A program made the position numbers and the translations under genes. A stretch of DNA of 17,826 bases, from assembly GCF_946885725.1 (NCBI RefSeq), contig NZ_CAMPGZ010000074.1:1-17826 (forward strand). Reading direction: 5' to 3'. The notes under the pieces are model-generated. The model was not told the DNA's origin and made no database searches. It saw only the letters and a list, made by a program, of their open reading frames with translations. This DNA is from an uncultured Nocardioides sp. (GTDB lineage: Bacteria; Actinomycetota; Actinomycetes; Propionibacteriales; Nocardioidaceae). Positions 8,272-16,966 of this stretch are shown here, one piece after another; the stretch's first letter is position 1; each line of letters starts with the position of its first letter.

Positions 8272-10796
8272 CGCATTCTCTCGTTGGTCGGGTCGAACAG
8301 CGGCGTGGCGTCGATCGAGCCGATGGTGACGGGGTACAGCTCCTCCATGTAGGAGACGGCGAGCTGGTTGCCGACGACCGCCTGGTCGGGGGGCAGGTAG
8401 GCCATCAGCACGTGCTTGCCGAGCGACGGCGCCGAGCCCGCGGTGGTGACGTAGGGGTGGTGGCCGTGGCCGTCGGTGAGCGTGCCGCCGTCGCGGGTGA
8501 GGATCGGCTCGCCACCGAGCATGTAGCGCTTCATGCCGCTGGCCGAGGTGTGGTCGTCGACGGTCATCGTGCAGAGCACGGTCTTGGGCGGCTCCTCACG
8601 CTGCCGTAGATAGGCTTCGCGACCGATGAAGTCCGCGGACTTCACCTTCGGCCGCTGCATGCCCGCCTCGACGATGGTGCGCTCGCCGTCGAGCTCGAAC
8701 CCGAACGCGCGGTAGCCCTTCTCGATGCGGCCGGTCGTGCCGTAGACCCCGATGCCGACCGGTACGGCGCCGTGGGACGAGCCCGCGTCGAGCAGGGTCT
8801 CCCAGACCGCGGCGGCCGCCTCCATCGGGACGTAGAGCTCCCAGCCGAGCTCACCGACGTAGGAGATCCGCGACGCCAGCACCGGCGTGCCCTTGACCTG
8901 GATGTCGCGGCAGGTGAGGAAGCCGAAGCCCTCGTGCGACACGTCGTCGGACGTGAGCGCGCCGAGGATGTCCCGGGCCCGCGGCCCCCACAGGCCGATC
9001 GTGCTGATCTCGTCGGTGCGGTCGGTCAGCGTCGTGCCGCGCTCGACGTCGACGAGCTGGTCGGTGAACCACTTGCGGTCGGCCATGCCGTGCGCGCCGC
9101 CGGTGACGACACGGAAGTGGTCCTCGCCGAGCCGCATCACGGTGAGGTCGGACCGGAAGCCGCCGGCGTGGTCAAGCACGGGCGTGTAGACGACCTTGCC
9201 GACCGCCACGTCGCACTGCGCGACGCAGGTGCGCTGCACCGACGCGAGCGCGCCCGGGCCCTGGATGTCGAAGATGCAGAACGCCGTCAGGTCGATGACG
9301 CCCGCGGCCTCGCGCATGCGCAGGTGCTCGGCGTTGATGATCGGGCTCCACCAGCGCGAGTCCCACTCGTGCTCGCGCGGCATGACGGCGTCGCCGTACT
9401 GCTCGAGCAGGTTGGCGTTGGACTCGTACCAGTGCGGCCGCTCCCAGCCCGCGGTCTCGTAGAAGAACGCGCCGAGCTTCTTCTCGGACTCGTACATCGG
9501 CGACAATCGCTGCGGGCGGTCGGACTCGTACTGCTCGAACGGGTGGATGATGCCGTAGGTCTTGATGAACGACTCGGTGGTGCGCAGCCGGGTGTGCTCG
9601 CGGCGCTTCTGGTGCTGGTGGAACCGGGCGATGTCGCTGGCGTTGACGTCGATCTCCGGCTGGCCGTGCGTCATCCACTCCGCCACGGCACGGCCGACGC
9701 CCGGGCCCTCCTTGATCCACACCGCGGCCGCGGTCCACAACCCCTTGATCTCGCTCTCGCCCAGGATCGGGCTGCCGTCGCAGGTCAGCGAGAGCAGGCC
9801 GTTGATCGCGTAGCGCATCTCCGCGCCCTCGGCGCCGAGCAGCTCGGGCATCAGCTCGTAGGCCTGCTCGAGCTGGGGGTCGAAGTCGTCGGAGGTGAAC
9901 GGCATCTCCGTCGGCGACAGCTTCGCCTGGTCGATCGACGGGATCTCCTCCGGCTCGTGCAGGATCGCGCGGTGCGCGTAGGAGCCGACCTCCATGTCGG
10001 CGCCGTGCTGCCGCTCGTAGCAGAACGTGTCCATGTCCCGGATGATCGGGAAGCTGATCTCGCCCTCCTGCTCGGCGAGCTGCGGGCAGGGGCCGACACT
10101 GATCATCTGGTGCACGGCCGGGGTGAGCGGGATCGAGATGCCGGCCATGTCGCCGATCTTCGGGCTCCACACGCCGCACGCGATGATGACGTGCTCGGCC
10201 TCGATGTCGCCGCCGCTGGTGCGCACCCGGGTGATCCGGCGACGCCCGTCCGGGATCTCCTCGGTGTCGAGCCCGACCACCTCGACGTTGGGGACGACGA
10301 TGAGCGCGCCGGCCTCGAGCGCGCTCTCGCGCATGATCGTGCCCGCGCGTAGCGAGTCGACGACGCCGACGCTCGGCGTCCAGAACGCGCCGATGAACTG
10401 GCTCGTCTCGATGAAGGGCACCTTCTCCTTCACGAAGGCCGGGTCCACCAGGTGCGCCTCGATGCCCCACGCCTTGGCCGACGACATCCGCCGGCGCAGC
10501 TCCTCCATGCGCTCCTCGGTGCGGGCGAGCTCGAAGCCGCCGGACTCGGTGAAGACGCCCATCTCCTTGTACTGGCGCATCGAGTCGAGCGTGAGGTCCG
10601 TGATCTCCCGGGAGTGGTCAACCGGGAAGATGAAGTTGGAGGCGTGACCGGTCGACCCGCCCGGGTTGGGCAGCGGTCCCTTGTCGATCTGCACGATGTC
10701 GCGCCAGCCGAGCCGCGCGAGGTGGTGCACGAGGCTGTTGCCGACGATGCCGGCGCCGATGACCACGACGCGGGCGGTGGTGGGAAAGGTGGCCAT
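8268..10796 (-). CDS. Dimethylglycine/sarcosine dehydrogenase-like flavoprotein (FAD + GcvT domains)
   Basis: The 842-residue protein has the two-part build of dimethylglycine and sarcosine dehydrogenases. The N-terminal DAO-type FAD domain starts with VVIGAGIVGNSLVHHLARLG (11-30). A linking FAO-type segment spans about 365-430, and a C-terminal GcvT-like folate domain about 440-840 (GGFRSDLTV near 550, SYVGELGWEL at 645-654, RIEKGYRAFGFELD). The enzymes oxidise an N-methyl group and pass the one-carbon unit to tetrahydrofolate. His51 in GGSTGHAS falls where relatives bind FAD covalently through histidine. The ATG has AAGGAG ten bases upstream. Neighbouring ETF genes favour a dehydrogenase over an oxygen-using oxidase. 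Betaine-pathway genes upstream favour dimethylglycine or sarcosine as substrate, but the two cannot be told apart by eye. The downstream gap holds a palindromic element and the bridging mini-ORF. Confidence 0.88.
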   Translation of the reverse strand: MATFPTTARVVVIGAGIVGNSLVHHLARLGWRDIVQIDKGPLPNPGGSTGHASNFIFPVDHSREITDLTLDSMRQYKEMGVFTESGGFELARTEERMEELRRRMSSAKAWGIEAHLVDPAFVKEKVPFIETSQFIGAFWTPSVGVVDSLRAGTIMRESALEAGALIVVPNVEVVGLDTEEIPDGRRRITRVRTSGGDIEAEHVIIACGVWSPKIGDMAGISIPLTPAVHQMISVGPCPQLAEQEGEISFPIIRDMDTFCYERQHGADMEVGSYAHRAILHEPEEIPSIDQAKLSPTEMPFTSDDFDPQLEQAYELMPELLGAEGAEMRYAINGLLSLTCDGSPILGESEIKGLWTAAAVWIKEGPGVGRAVAEWMTHGQPEIDVNASDIARFHQHQKRREHTRLRTTESFIKTYGIIHPFEQYESDRPQRLSPMYESEKKLGAFFYETAGWERPHWYESNANLLEQYGDAVMPREHEWDSRWWSPIINAEHLRMREAAGVIDLTAFCIFDIQGPGALASVQRTCVAQCDVAVGKVVYTPVLDHAGGFRSDLTVMRLGEDHFRVVTGGAHGMADRKWFTDQLVDVERGTTLTDRTDEISTIGLWGPRARDILGALTSDDVSHEGFGFLTCRDIQVKGTPVLASRISYVGELGWELYVPMEAAAAVWETLLDAGSSHGAVPVGIGVYGTTGRIEKGYRAFGFELDGERTIVEAGMQRPKVKSADFIGREAYLRQREEPPKTVLCTMTVDDHTSASGMKRYMLGGEPILTRDGGTLTDGHGHHPYVTTAGSAPSLGKHVLMAYLPPDQAVVGNQLAVSYMEELYPVTIGSIDATPLFDPTNERMR

Positions 10797-10822
10797 GGAC
10801 GCTCAACTCCTTGGTGCGAACG

Positions 10823-10850
10823 ACGTTGCGCATGACGCAACGTGATGCGC
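10823..10850. promoter_or_regulatory. Nested inverted repeats, probable operator of the DMG dehydrogenase gene
   Basis: Two overlapping palindromes lie 27-54 bases upstream of the ATG at 10796. One has perfect eight-base arms ACGTTGCG/CGCAACGT (10823-10830 and 10836-10843, five-base spacer). The other has six-base arms GCGCAT/ATGCGC (10828-10833 and 10845-10850, eleven-base spacer). They suit binding of one or two dimeric regulators. I cannot assign a family. A TTGACG that could act as a -35 box lies further upstream on the minus strand (about 10898-10893), but no convincing -10 is seen. Confidence 0.55.
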
Positions 10851-10928
10851 TATGTGGAACAGGATCAAGTCTGTGTCCGGTTCCCGGCGCGCGTCAAGAC
10901 GCCATGCCCGACAGCACCGGGACCGGAG

Positions 10929-10974
10929 CGACCCGGGCCGGGAGGCACGTGCTGCGCCGCCCCGGCCCGGGTCG
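10929..10974 (-). terminator. GC-rich hairpin downstream of the betaine-binding protein gene
   Basis: Bases 10929-10942 and 10961-10974 form a perfect 14-base-pair stem (CGACCCGGGCCGGG and its complement) with an 18-base loop that contains the small palindrome GCACGTGC. It lies 33 bases beyond the stop of the binding-protein gene and has no U-tract, as is common for actinobacterial terminators. It separates the choline/betaine uptake block from the dimethylglycine block. The remaining bases of the 210-base gap hold the operator-like repeats and nothing else I recognise. Confidence 0.75.
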
Positions 10975-11006
10975 TGTGGTGGACGTGGTCCCCCGAGGGT
11001 GGTGGG

Positions 11007-12005
11007 TCAGCCCAGCCAGGCCTGGACCTTGTCGTCGTTCTCCTCCACCCACTTCGCCGCCGCGTCCTCGGGCGACATCTTGTCGAGGGTGATGTAGGCC
11101 GCAACCTGGTTCTGGTCGTCGTTGGTCCACTTGAAGTTCTTCACCAGGTCGACCGCCGAAGAGCCGGACTCGGCCCACTCGGTCGACACGAACTTCTTCA
11201 GCGGGGTCTCCGGGTAGTCGCAGGCGACCTTGGCCGGGTCGTCCTGGCAACCCTCCTCGTAGGGCGGCAGCGCGACCTTCTCCATCGGGACCACCGCGTG
11301 GATGTACTGCGGCTCCCAGAAGTAGCCGATCAGCCACTCCTTGTTCTTCTGCGCCTGCTCGAACGCCGTGATCGTGGCGGCCTCACCACCGGAGAAGACG
11401 ACCTTGAAGTCGAGCCCCAGGTTGTCGATGATCGCCTCGTCGAACTGGACGTACGACGGGTCGGAGCCGAGGAACTGGCCCTTGCCGCCGGACTCCGAGG
11501 TGGCGAACTCCTTGGAGTACTTGTTGAGGTTCTTGTACTCGAGGATGTCCGGGTGCTCCTCGGCCAGCCAGCCGGGGACGTACCAGCCGATGATGCCGAC
11601 GTTGCCGTTCTCGCCGAAGTCGGTGGCGCTGCCGTCCCCGCCCTTGGCCTCGACGAACTTCTTCTCGAGGTCGGGGTGGCCCCAGTCCTCGATGACGACG
11701 TCGACCTCGCCGGTGCCGAAGCCCTGCCAGGACACGTCCTCCTTGAGGTCCTTGTAGTTCACGGTGCAACCAAGCTCCTGCTCGGCCACCGTGCCCACGA
11801 CGTACGCGCTGGCCTCGTAGCCGACCCAGGGGTTGACGGCCATGTTCAGCTCGTCGCACTCGCCCCCCTGCTCGGCGGCCTGCTCCTCGTTGGCCTGGGT
11901 CTGCTCCGATATGCCACCGCCACCGCAGGCGGCGACCAGGGTCACGCACGCCACGGCTGCAACCGCGCGGGCCCCCTGCATCCATCGATTCCGCGTGTTC
12001 CGCAT
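11007..12005 (-). CDS. Glycine betaine/choline ABC transporter, substrate-binding lipoprotein
   Basis: A 332-residue OpuAC/ProX-type binding protein. The N terminus is a lipoprotein signal: positive start (MRNTRNRWMQ), hydrophobic core and lipobox LVAAC, with Cys27 as the lipid-anchored residue, followed by GGGG. The mature part has the family's order of aromatic sites: NPWVGYEASA, IEDWGHPD, GWYVPGWL and GYFWEPQYIHA. Trp and Tyr side chains of this kind form the cage that holds a quaternary ammonium group. The exact ligand (betaine, choline, carnitine, proline betaine) cannot be read directly. The choline dehydrogenase and betaine aldehyde dehydrogenase genes in the same block point to choline or betaine. 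The start has AAGGAG six bases upstream. It follows the permease by 62 bases and is closed by a strong hairpin. Confidence 0.92.
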   Translation of the reverse strand: MRNTRNRWMQGARAVAAVACVTLVAACGGGGISEQTQANEEQAAEQGGECDELNMAVNPWVGYEASAYVVGTVAEQELGCTVNYKDLKEDVSWQGFGTGEVDVVIEDWGHPDLEKKFVEAKGGDGSATDFGENGNVGIIGWYVPGWLAEEHPDILEYKNLNKYSKEFATSESGGKGQFLGSDPSYVQFDEAIIDNLGLDFKVVFSGGEAATITAFEQAQKNKEWLIGYFWEPQYIHAVVPMEKVALPPYEEGCQDDPAKVACDYPETPLKKFVSTEWAESGSSAVDLVKNFKWTNDDQNQVAAYITLDKMSPEDAAAKWVEENDDKVQAWLG

Positions 12006-12067
12006 TCCGTCTCCTTGTCGTGCGCCTATCTGTCATCCGAGCGTTCTTCTCCGAGACGAGCTACCGG

Positions 12068-14104
12068 TCAGCCCATGGCGGATCGCCACCAGGGCCGACG
12101 GGCCGGGTTGTGGGTGATGGGGTCCCGGTTGGCCGTGGCGCGCGCGATGCGGTCGAGCATGATGCCGATCAGCACGATCGTGATGCCGGCCGCGGCGCCC
12201 TTGCCCCACTCCTCCGAGCGGGAGAAGCCGAGGACGACGTCGTAGCCGAGCGCGCCGGCGCCGACCATGCCGCCGATGACGGCCATCGACAGCATGAACA
12301 GCAGGCCCTGGTTCGCGGCGAGCACGAGCGATCCCTTGGCCATCGGCAGCTGGACCTTGGTGATCTCCTGCCAGGTCGTCGCACCGGTCGAGCGCGACGC
12401 CTCGACCGTCGTCCCGGAGACGCCGCTGACACCGTCGGCCACGAGCTTGATCGCCACCGGTGCGGCGTAGATGACACCCGCGGTGATCGCCGTGAAGCGC
12501 GTCGGGCCGAACAGCGCGAGCATCGGGATCAGGTAGACGAACGGCGGGATCGTCTGGCCGGCGTCCAGCAGCGGCCGGAGCATCAGGTCCACGGACTTGC
12601 GCCGCGCCATCCAGACGCCGAGCACCAGCGCGAGCACCATCACCAGCAGCGTGCCGACCAGCGTCATGTTCAGCGTGATCATCGCGTCGTGCCAGAGGTC
12701 GAAGTACCAGATGCCGGCCAGGCAGATCACCGTCGGGATCAGGGCGCGCACACCGCCGAGGACGAGCCCCAGCAGCAGGATCCCGAGCGCGGTGACGTAC
12801 CAGGGCGACTCGGCGAGCAGCGACTGCATCGGGTTCAGCAGCGCCTCGGTGATGAAGTTGCGGAACCACTCGGTGGCCGCGCCGAAGGTGTCGACGAACC
12901 AGGTGGTGAAGCTGTCGACGCCGTTCGCCACGGCCGTGCCGAGGCCGTTCTCGGGGAACTCCGCGGCCCAGAAGAAGGTGCGCGACATCCACAGCCCGAC
13001 CAGCACCGGCACGGCCATGATCGCGAGCACGATGCGCCGCTTGCGCAGGTCGATGCCACCGCGCGCGGCCTTCTCGGACGCCTCGCTGGCCGCCGTGGTC
13101 GAGCGGTCGAGCATGACCGCCATGACGACGATGAGCATGCCGGGCACGAACGCGCCCCCCACGTCGTTCTTGAACAGCGACTGCAGGACCGGCTGGCCCA
13201 GGCCGGGCCCGTCGACGTACGCCGCGATCGTCGCCATCGACAGCGCGGCCATGATCGTCTGGTTGAGACCCACCACGATCGTCTTGCGCGCCATCGGCAG
13301 CTGCACCTTGCGCAGCCGCTGCCATGACGTCTGGCCGGCCGAGTCGGTGGCCTCGATCGTCGTCGGCGACACCGAGCGGATGCCGTGACCGGCGATGCGG
13401 ATCAGCGGCGGCAGCGCGTAGATCAGCGTGCAGACCACCGCGGCGGACGCGCCGATGCCGAAGAAGAGCACGATCGGCAGCAGGTACACGAACGTCGGCA
13501 TCGTCTGGAAGATGTCGAGGATCGTGTTGATGATCGAGTTGCCGGCCCGGCCGGCGGTGCCGAGCAGCACGGCCAGCGGCATGCCGATGACCACGGCCAC
13601 GAAGACCGACACGAAGGTGACGATCAGCAGGTCCATCGAGTCGGACCAGTAGCCGAACAACCCGAACGACACGAACGACCCGAGCACCAGCAGCGCGATC
13701 CGCCAGCCTGCCGCGGCGAGGCCGATCCAGGTCGCGACCGCCGTGACGCCCAGCCAGCCGATCTGCGGCACCGGCCGCGGGAAGTCGGGGATCGAGATCA
13801 TCCGCTGGAACCACTCGACGGCGGTCTTGAACCACTCGCCGAGCTGGTAGGTGAACTGGATGACCGGGTTCGTGTCGCGGCTCGCGAGCACCGCGTCACG
13901 GAAGCCGGTCATGTCGTTGTGCAGCTCGGTGTGCTCACGCGCGCCGAGCGTGAGGGTGTCCTGGCCCTTGGTGAACGACCAGACGACGACCCAGCCGGCC
14001 AGGACGATCAGGGCCCAGGCCCACCGGGGCAACCGTGTCGGTTCGACTGGTGGTGGAGGCGGCTCCTTGGCCTCCGCCCGTGGGGGAGCCAGGGTGGCGG
14101 TCAT
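12068..14104 (-). CDS. Betaine/choline ABC transporter permease with two fused transport domains
   Basis: A 678-residue integral membrane protein, about twice the length of ProW/OpuAB subunits, because it carries two copies of the permease domain. Each copy has the QT(M/I)PxFVYL(L/I)P membrane motif (about 200-210 and 517-527). Each also has its own cytoplasmic EAA coupling loop, which meets the ATPase (about 251-283 and 568-598, both with KVQLPMA). A proline-rich N-terminal tail precedes the first membrane helix (~27-43), and a long segment near 360-430 joins the halves. The fused protein would supply the whole membrane pore from one chain. I chose ATG 14104; an in-frame ATG at 14140 lies within a palindrome and would add twelve unlikely residues. 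Neither start has a good ribosome site. The ATG overlaps, as ATGA, the end of an 18-codon bridging mini-ORF that begins at the ATPase stop. Confidence 0.92.
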   Translation of the reverse strand: MTATLAPPRAEAKEPPPPPVEPTRLPRWAWALIVLAGWVVVWSFTKGQDTLTLGAREHTELHNDMTGFRDAVLASRDTNPVIQFTYQLGEWFKTAVEWFQRMISIPDFPRPVPQIGWLGVTAVATWIGLAAAGWRIALLVLGSFVSFGLFGYWSDSMDLLIVTFVSVFVAVVIGMPLAVLLGTAGRAGNSIINTILDIFQTMPTFVYLLPIVLFFGIGASAAVVCTLIYALPPLIRIAGHGIRSVSPTTIEATDSAGQTSWQRLRKVQLPMARKTIVVGLNQTIMAALSMATIAAYVDGPGLGQPVLQSLFKNDVGGAFVPGMLIVVMAVMLDRSTTAASEASEKAARGGIDLRKRRIVLAIMAVPVLVGLWMSRTFFWAAEFPENGLGTAVANGVDSFTTWFVDTFGAATEWFRNFITEALLNPMQSLLAESPWYVTALGILLLGLVLGGVRALIPTVICLAGIWYFDLWHDAMITLNMTLVGTLLVMVLALVLGVWMARRKSVDLMLRPLLDAGQTIPPFVYLIPMLALFGPTRFTAITAGVIYAAPVAIKLVADGVSGVSGTTVEASRSTGATTWQEITKVQLPMAKGSLVLAANQGLLFMLSMAVIGGMVGAGALGYDVVLGFSRSEEWGKGAAAGITIVLIGIMLDRIARATANRDPITHNPARRPWWRSAMG

Positions 14105-14157
14105 TCGGGGCCCCCGTTCGAAGCGCAGCGCAGCGAGCATTCGAATGGGGTGATCAT
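14101..14157 (-). CDS. Bridging mini-ORF between ATPase and permease genes
   Basis: An 18-codon frame ([18 protein letters not shown]) starts with an ATG inside the ATPase stop (GCATGATC) and ends with a TGA inside the permease start (GAATGACC). Both junctions are ATGA overlaps, exactly as in the gap before etfB, and the first codons read ATG-A-C-ACC-CCA in both (MNTP, MITP). It has no ribosome site and consists largely of a palindrome, so I read it as a translational bridge or a by-product of an inserted element rather than a gene with a useful peptide. Confidence 0.35.
   Translation of the reverse strand: MITPFECSLRCASNGGPE
14106..14150. repeat. Palindromic intergenic element, copy 2
   Basis: Bases 14112-14122 pair with 14140-14150 (10 of 11 positions; 14116/14146 is G against T). 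The loop spans 17 bases and contains GCGCAGCGCAGCGAGC. The adjoining 14106-14116 is CGGGG-C-CCCCG and the right flank 14146-14157 is TGGGGTGATCAT. These match the corresponding parts of copy 1 at 10 of 11 and 11 of 12 bases. It lies inside the transporter operon, so a full terminator role is unlikely. Confidence 0.68.
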
Positions 14158-15227
14158 GCGTGAGCCTCCTCCTCAGCGACGACCACGCGCAGGATGTCCT
14201 CGTCGTCGACGACGCCGACGAGCTTGTCGCCTTCCATCACCCGGCACGGACCGTGGTGGTCGAGGACCACGCGGGCGGCGTCGCGGACGATCTGGTCGGC
14301 CTGCAGCGCGGGCCCGGTGGGCGCGTCGCCGTTGGGGTCGTGCATCACCCACTTCAGGGTGAGCACGTGCGACCGCGGTACCTCGGAGGTGAAGTCGCGG
14401 ACGTAGTCGTCGGCAGGGGCGCCGATGATCTCGTCGGGCGTGCCGATCTGCACCACCTCGCCGTCGCGCATGATCAGGATCCGGTCGCCGAGCTTGAGCG
14501 CCTCGGCCAGGTCGTGGGTGATGAAGACCATCGTCTTCTGCAGCTCGTGGTGCAGCCGGATGACCTCGTTCTGCATGTCCCGGCGGATCAGCGGGTCGAG
14601 TGCGGAGAACGGCTCGTCGAACAGCAGGAGCCTCGGGTCGCCGGCGAGCGCGCGGGCCAGGCCGACGCGCTGCTGCATGCCGCCGGAGAGCTGGTCGGGG
14701 TAGGAGTGCTCGTAGCCGGACAGGCCCACGAGGTCGACCACCTCGGCGGCCTTGGCACGGCGCTCCTTCTTGGGCACGCCGCGGATCTCGAGGCCGTAGG
14801 CGACGTTGTCGATCACCTGGCGGTGCGGCAGCAGCCCGAAGTGCTGGAAGACCATCGAGGCGTAGTTGCGGCGCAGGTCGCGCAGCCGCGACTCGTTGGC
14901 CTTGGTGACGTCCTCGCCCTCGATGAGCACCTCACCGGCGGTCGGCTCGATCAGCCGGGTCAGGCAGCGCACCAACGTCGACTTGCCGGAGCCGGACAGA
15001 CCCATGACGACGAAGACCTCGCCGGGCGCCACCTCGAACGACACGTCCTTGACGCCGACGACACAGCCGGTCTTCTCCTTCAGCTCCGGGCGCGGCAGCT
15101 CCGCGTCGGGCGTCCCGAGGATCTTGTCGGCACCCTTGCCGAAGATCTTCCAGAGGTGGCGCACGGAGAGTGCGGCATCGGCGCTGGACTCAGACGTCCC
15201 CTGGGGTCGGTCCATCATCGTGGTCAT
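14154..15227 (-). CDS. Betaine/choline ABC transporter, ATP-binding subunit
   Basis: A 357-residue ATPase of the quaternary-amine transporter (QAT, ProV/OpuAA) family, which powers uptake at the inner face of the membrane. Visible are Walker [10 protein letters not shown] (76-84), Q-loop Gln128 in [10 protein letters not shown], signature LSGGMQQR (180-187), Walker B LLLFDEP (200-206), D-loop SALD and H-loop His238. The N-terminal extension ([13 protein letters not shown]) is typical of ProV. The C-terminal region (about 285-350, with [18 protein letters not shown]) is one CBS-like unit; osmoregulated members use paired CBS domains to sense ionic strength, so this one looks reduced. The start has GAGGAG five to six bases upstream and overlaps the choline dehydrogenase stop (ATGA). 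The longer upstream reading frame only shadows that gene. Confidence 0.94.
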   Translation of the reverse strand: MTTMMDRPQGTSESSADAALSVRHLWKIFGKGADKILGTPDAELPRPELKEKTGCVVGVKDVSFEVAPGEVFVVMGLSGSGKSTLVRCLTRLIEPTAGEVLIEGEDVTKANESRLRDLRRNYASMVFQHFGLLPHRQVIDNVAYGLEIRGVPKKERRAKAAEVVDLVGLSGYEHSYPDQLSGGMQQRVGLARALAGDPRLLLFDEPFSALDPLIRRDMQNEVIRLHHELQKTMVFITHDLAEALKLGDRILIMRDGEVVQIGTPDEIIGAPADDYVRDFTSEVPRSHVLTLKWVMHDPNGDAPTGPALQADQIVRDAARVVLDHHGPCRVMEGDKLVGVVDDEDILRVVVAEEEAHA

Positions 15228-16957
15228 CTCGACTCCTCGGCAGAGGTGGACTCGGCGGCCTCGGTGCGCGGTTCGTTGCGCGGGTCGCCGGGCGGGTAGA
15301 GGGGTGTGCCGTCGCGGTATCGGTAGTAGGGCACCTCGGCCGCGGGCAGGGGCGTGTTGCCGGCGAGGATGTCGGCGGCCTTCTCCGCGACCATCATCAC
15401 CGGGGCGTAGATGTTGCCGTTGGTGACGAAGGGGAACACCGACGCGTCGACGACGGAGAGGCCCTCGAGGCCGTGCACGAGCATGGTCGACGGGTCGACG
15501 ACCGACATGTCGTCGACACCCATCTTCGCCGTGCACGACGGGTGCAGCGCCGTCTCGGCGTCCGCCCGCACCCAGTCGAGGATCTGCTGGTCGGTGGCGA
15601 CGCCCGGCCCGGGCGAGAGCTCGCCGTCGTTGTACGGCTCGAACGCCGGCTGGTTGAGGATGTCGCGCGCGACGTGAACGGCCTCGACCCACTCCTTGCG
15701 GTCGGTGGGCGTCGACAGGTAGTTGAACTGCATCGACGGGTGCACCCGCGGATCGGTCGAGCGGATCCGGACCCAGCCCCGGGTGTCGGCGTACATCGGC
15801 CCGATGTGCACCTGGTAGCCGTGTCCCTTGGTGGGCGACGAGCCGTCGTAGCGGATCGCGATCGGCAGGAAGTGGAACATCAGGTTCGGGTAGTCGACCT
15901 GGTCGTTGCTGCGGGCGAAGCCGCCGCCCTCGAAGTGGTTCGTCGCGCCGAGGCCGCTGCGGTGGAACAGCCACTGGTAGGCGATCTTGGGCCGCTGGGG
16001 CCAAGCCAGGCCGGGGGCGATCGAGACCGGCTGCTTGGAGGCGTACTGGATGTAGACCTCGAGGTGGTCCTGGAGGTTCTCCCCCACGCCCGGCAGGTGG
16101 TGGATGATGCCGACGCCCTGCTCACGCAGGAGCTTCTCGTCGCCGACCCCGGACAGCTGCAGCAGCTGCGGGGTGTTGATCGCGCCGCCGCAGAGGATGA
16201 CCAGGCCGGCGTCGACCGCGCGCGCCATCCGCCCGCCGCGCACGTAGTCGACGCCGACAGCCCGGTTGCCCCGGAACCGCACCTTGGTCGCCATCGCGAG
16301 CGTCTCGACCGTGAGGTTCTTCCGCGACCGGACCGGGTGCAGGTAGGCGCGCGCGGCCGAGAGCCTGCGGCCGCGGTAGACGTTGCGGTCGAACGGCGCG
16401 AAGCCCTCCTGCCGGTAGCCGTTGACGTCGTCGGTCAGGTGGTAGCCGGCCTGCTGCGCCGCCTCGAAGAACGCGCCGAACAGCGGGTTGCTCGCCGGGC
16501 CGCGCTCGAGCTTGAGCGGACCGTCTCCCCCGCGCCACTCGTCGGCGCCGGCGAGGCAGGTCTCCATTCGCTTGAAGTAGGGCAGGCAGTGGAGGTAGTC
16601 CCACTCCTTCATGCCCGGCTCGGCCCCCCAGCGCTCGTAGTCCATCGGGTTGCCGCGCTGGAAGATCATCCCGTTGATGCTCGACGAGCCGCCGAGCACC
16701 TTGCCGCGGGCGTGGAAGATCCGGCGGCCGTTCATGTGCGGCTCGGGGTCGGTCTCGTAGCGCCAGTCGTAGAGCGGGTTGCCGATCGGGAAGGGCAGCG
16801 CGGCCGGCATGTGGATGAACGGGTCGATCTTGAAGTCGGAGCGACCCGCCTCGAGCACGAGCACGCTGGTGCCCGGGTCGGCGGAGAGCCGGTTGGCCAA
16901 GGCACACCCGGCCGAACCCCCGCCGACGATGACGACGTCGTACCGCTTCGTGCCCAT
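15224..16957 (-). CDS. betA: GMC-family choline dehydrogenase
   Basis: A 577-residue GMC oxidoreductase. Choline dehydrogenase oxidises choline to betaine aldehyde using FAD and passes electrons to the respiratory chain. The FAD motif [14 protein letters not shown] is at residues 11-24 with Glu36 for the ribose. The GMC signatures are [16 protein letters not shown] near residue 83 and the [14 protein letters not shown] segment. The catalytic pair is expected to be His472 ([11 protein letters not shown]) and Asn513 (VTNGNIYAP), matching the His/Asn pair of choline oxidases and dehydrogenases. About 35 residues of charged, low-complexity sequence extend past the catalytic core. Specificity is inferred from the neighbours, betaine aldehyde dehydrogenase upstream and a betaine/choline transporter downstream. 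Other GMC alcohol dehydrogenases look similar. It begins nine bases after the upstream gene with only a weak ribosome site (GCGAGG). Confidence 0.85.
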   Translation of the reverse strand: MGTKRYDVVIVGGGSAGCALANRLSADPGTSVLVLEAGRSDFKIDPFIHMPAALPFPIGNPLYDWRYETDPEPHMNGRRIFHARGKVLGGSSSINGMIFQRGNPMDYERWGAEPGMKEWDYLHCLPYFKRMETCLAGADEWRGGDGPLKLERGPASNPLFGAFFEAAQQAGYHLTDDVNGYRQEGFAPFDRNVYRGRRLSAARAYLHPVRSRKNLTVETLAMATKVRFRGNRAVGVDYVRGGRMARAVDAGLVILCGGAINTPQLLQLSGVGDEKLLREQGVGIIHHLPGVGENLQDHLEVYIQYASKQPVSIAPGLAWPQRPKIAYQWLFHRSGLGATNHFEGGGFARSNDQVDYPNLMFHFLPIAIRYDGSSPTKGHGYQVHIGPMYADTRGWVRIRSTDPRVHPSMQFNYLSTPTDRKEWVEAVHVARDILNQPAFEPYNDGELSPGPGVATDQQILDWVRADAETALHPSCTAKMGVDDMSVVDPSTMLVHGLEGLSVVDASVFPFVTNGNIYAPVMMVAEKAADILAGNTPLPAAEVPYYRYRDGTPLYPPGDPRNEPRTEAAESTSAEESR

Positions 16958-16966
16958 CCTCGCCGC

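Noticed and set aside
12033..13835. Minus-strand open frame of 600 codons inside the permease gene
   Set aside because: Different frame of a gene whose own product has clear transporter motifs; the product is Arg/Ala/Asp-rich with no membrane helices.
14154..16004. A longer start for the transporter ATPase giving 616 residues
   Set aside because: The extension shadows the choline dehydrogenase gene; ATG 15227 has a good ribosome site and matches the family length.
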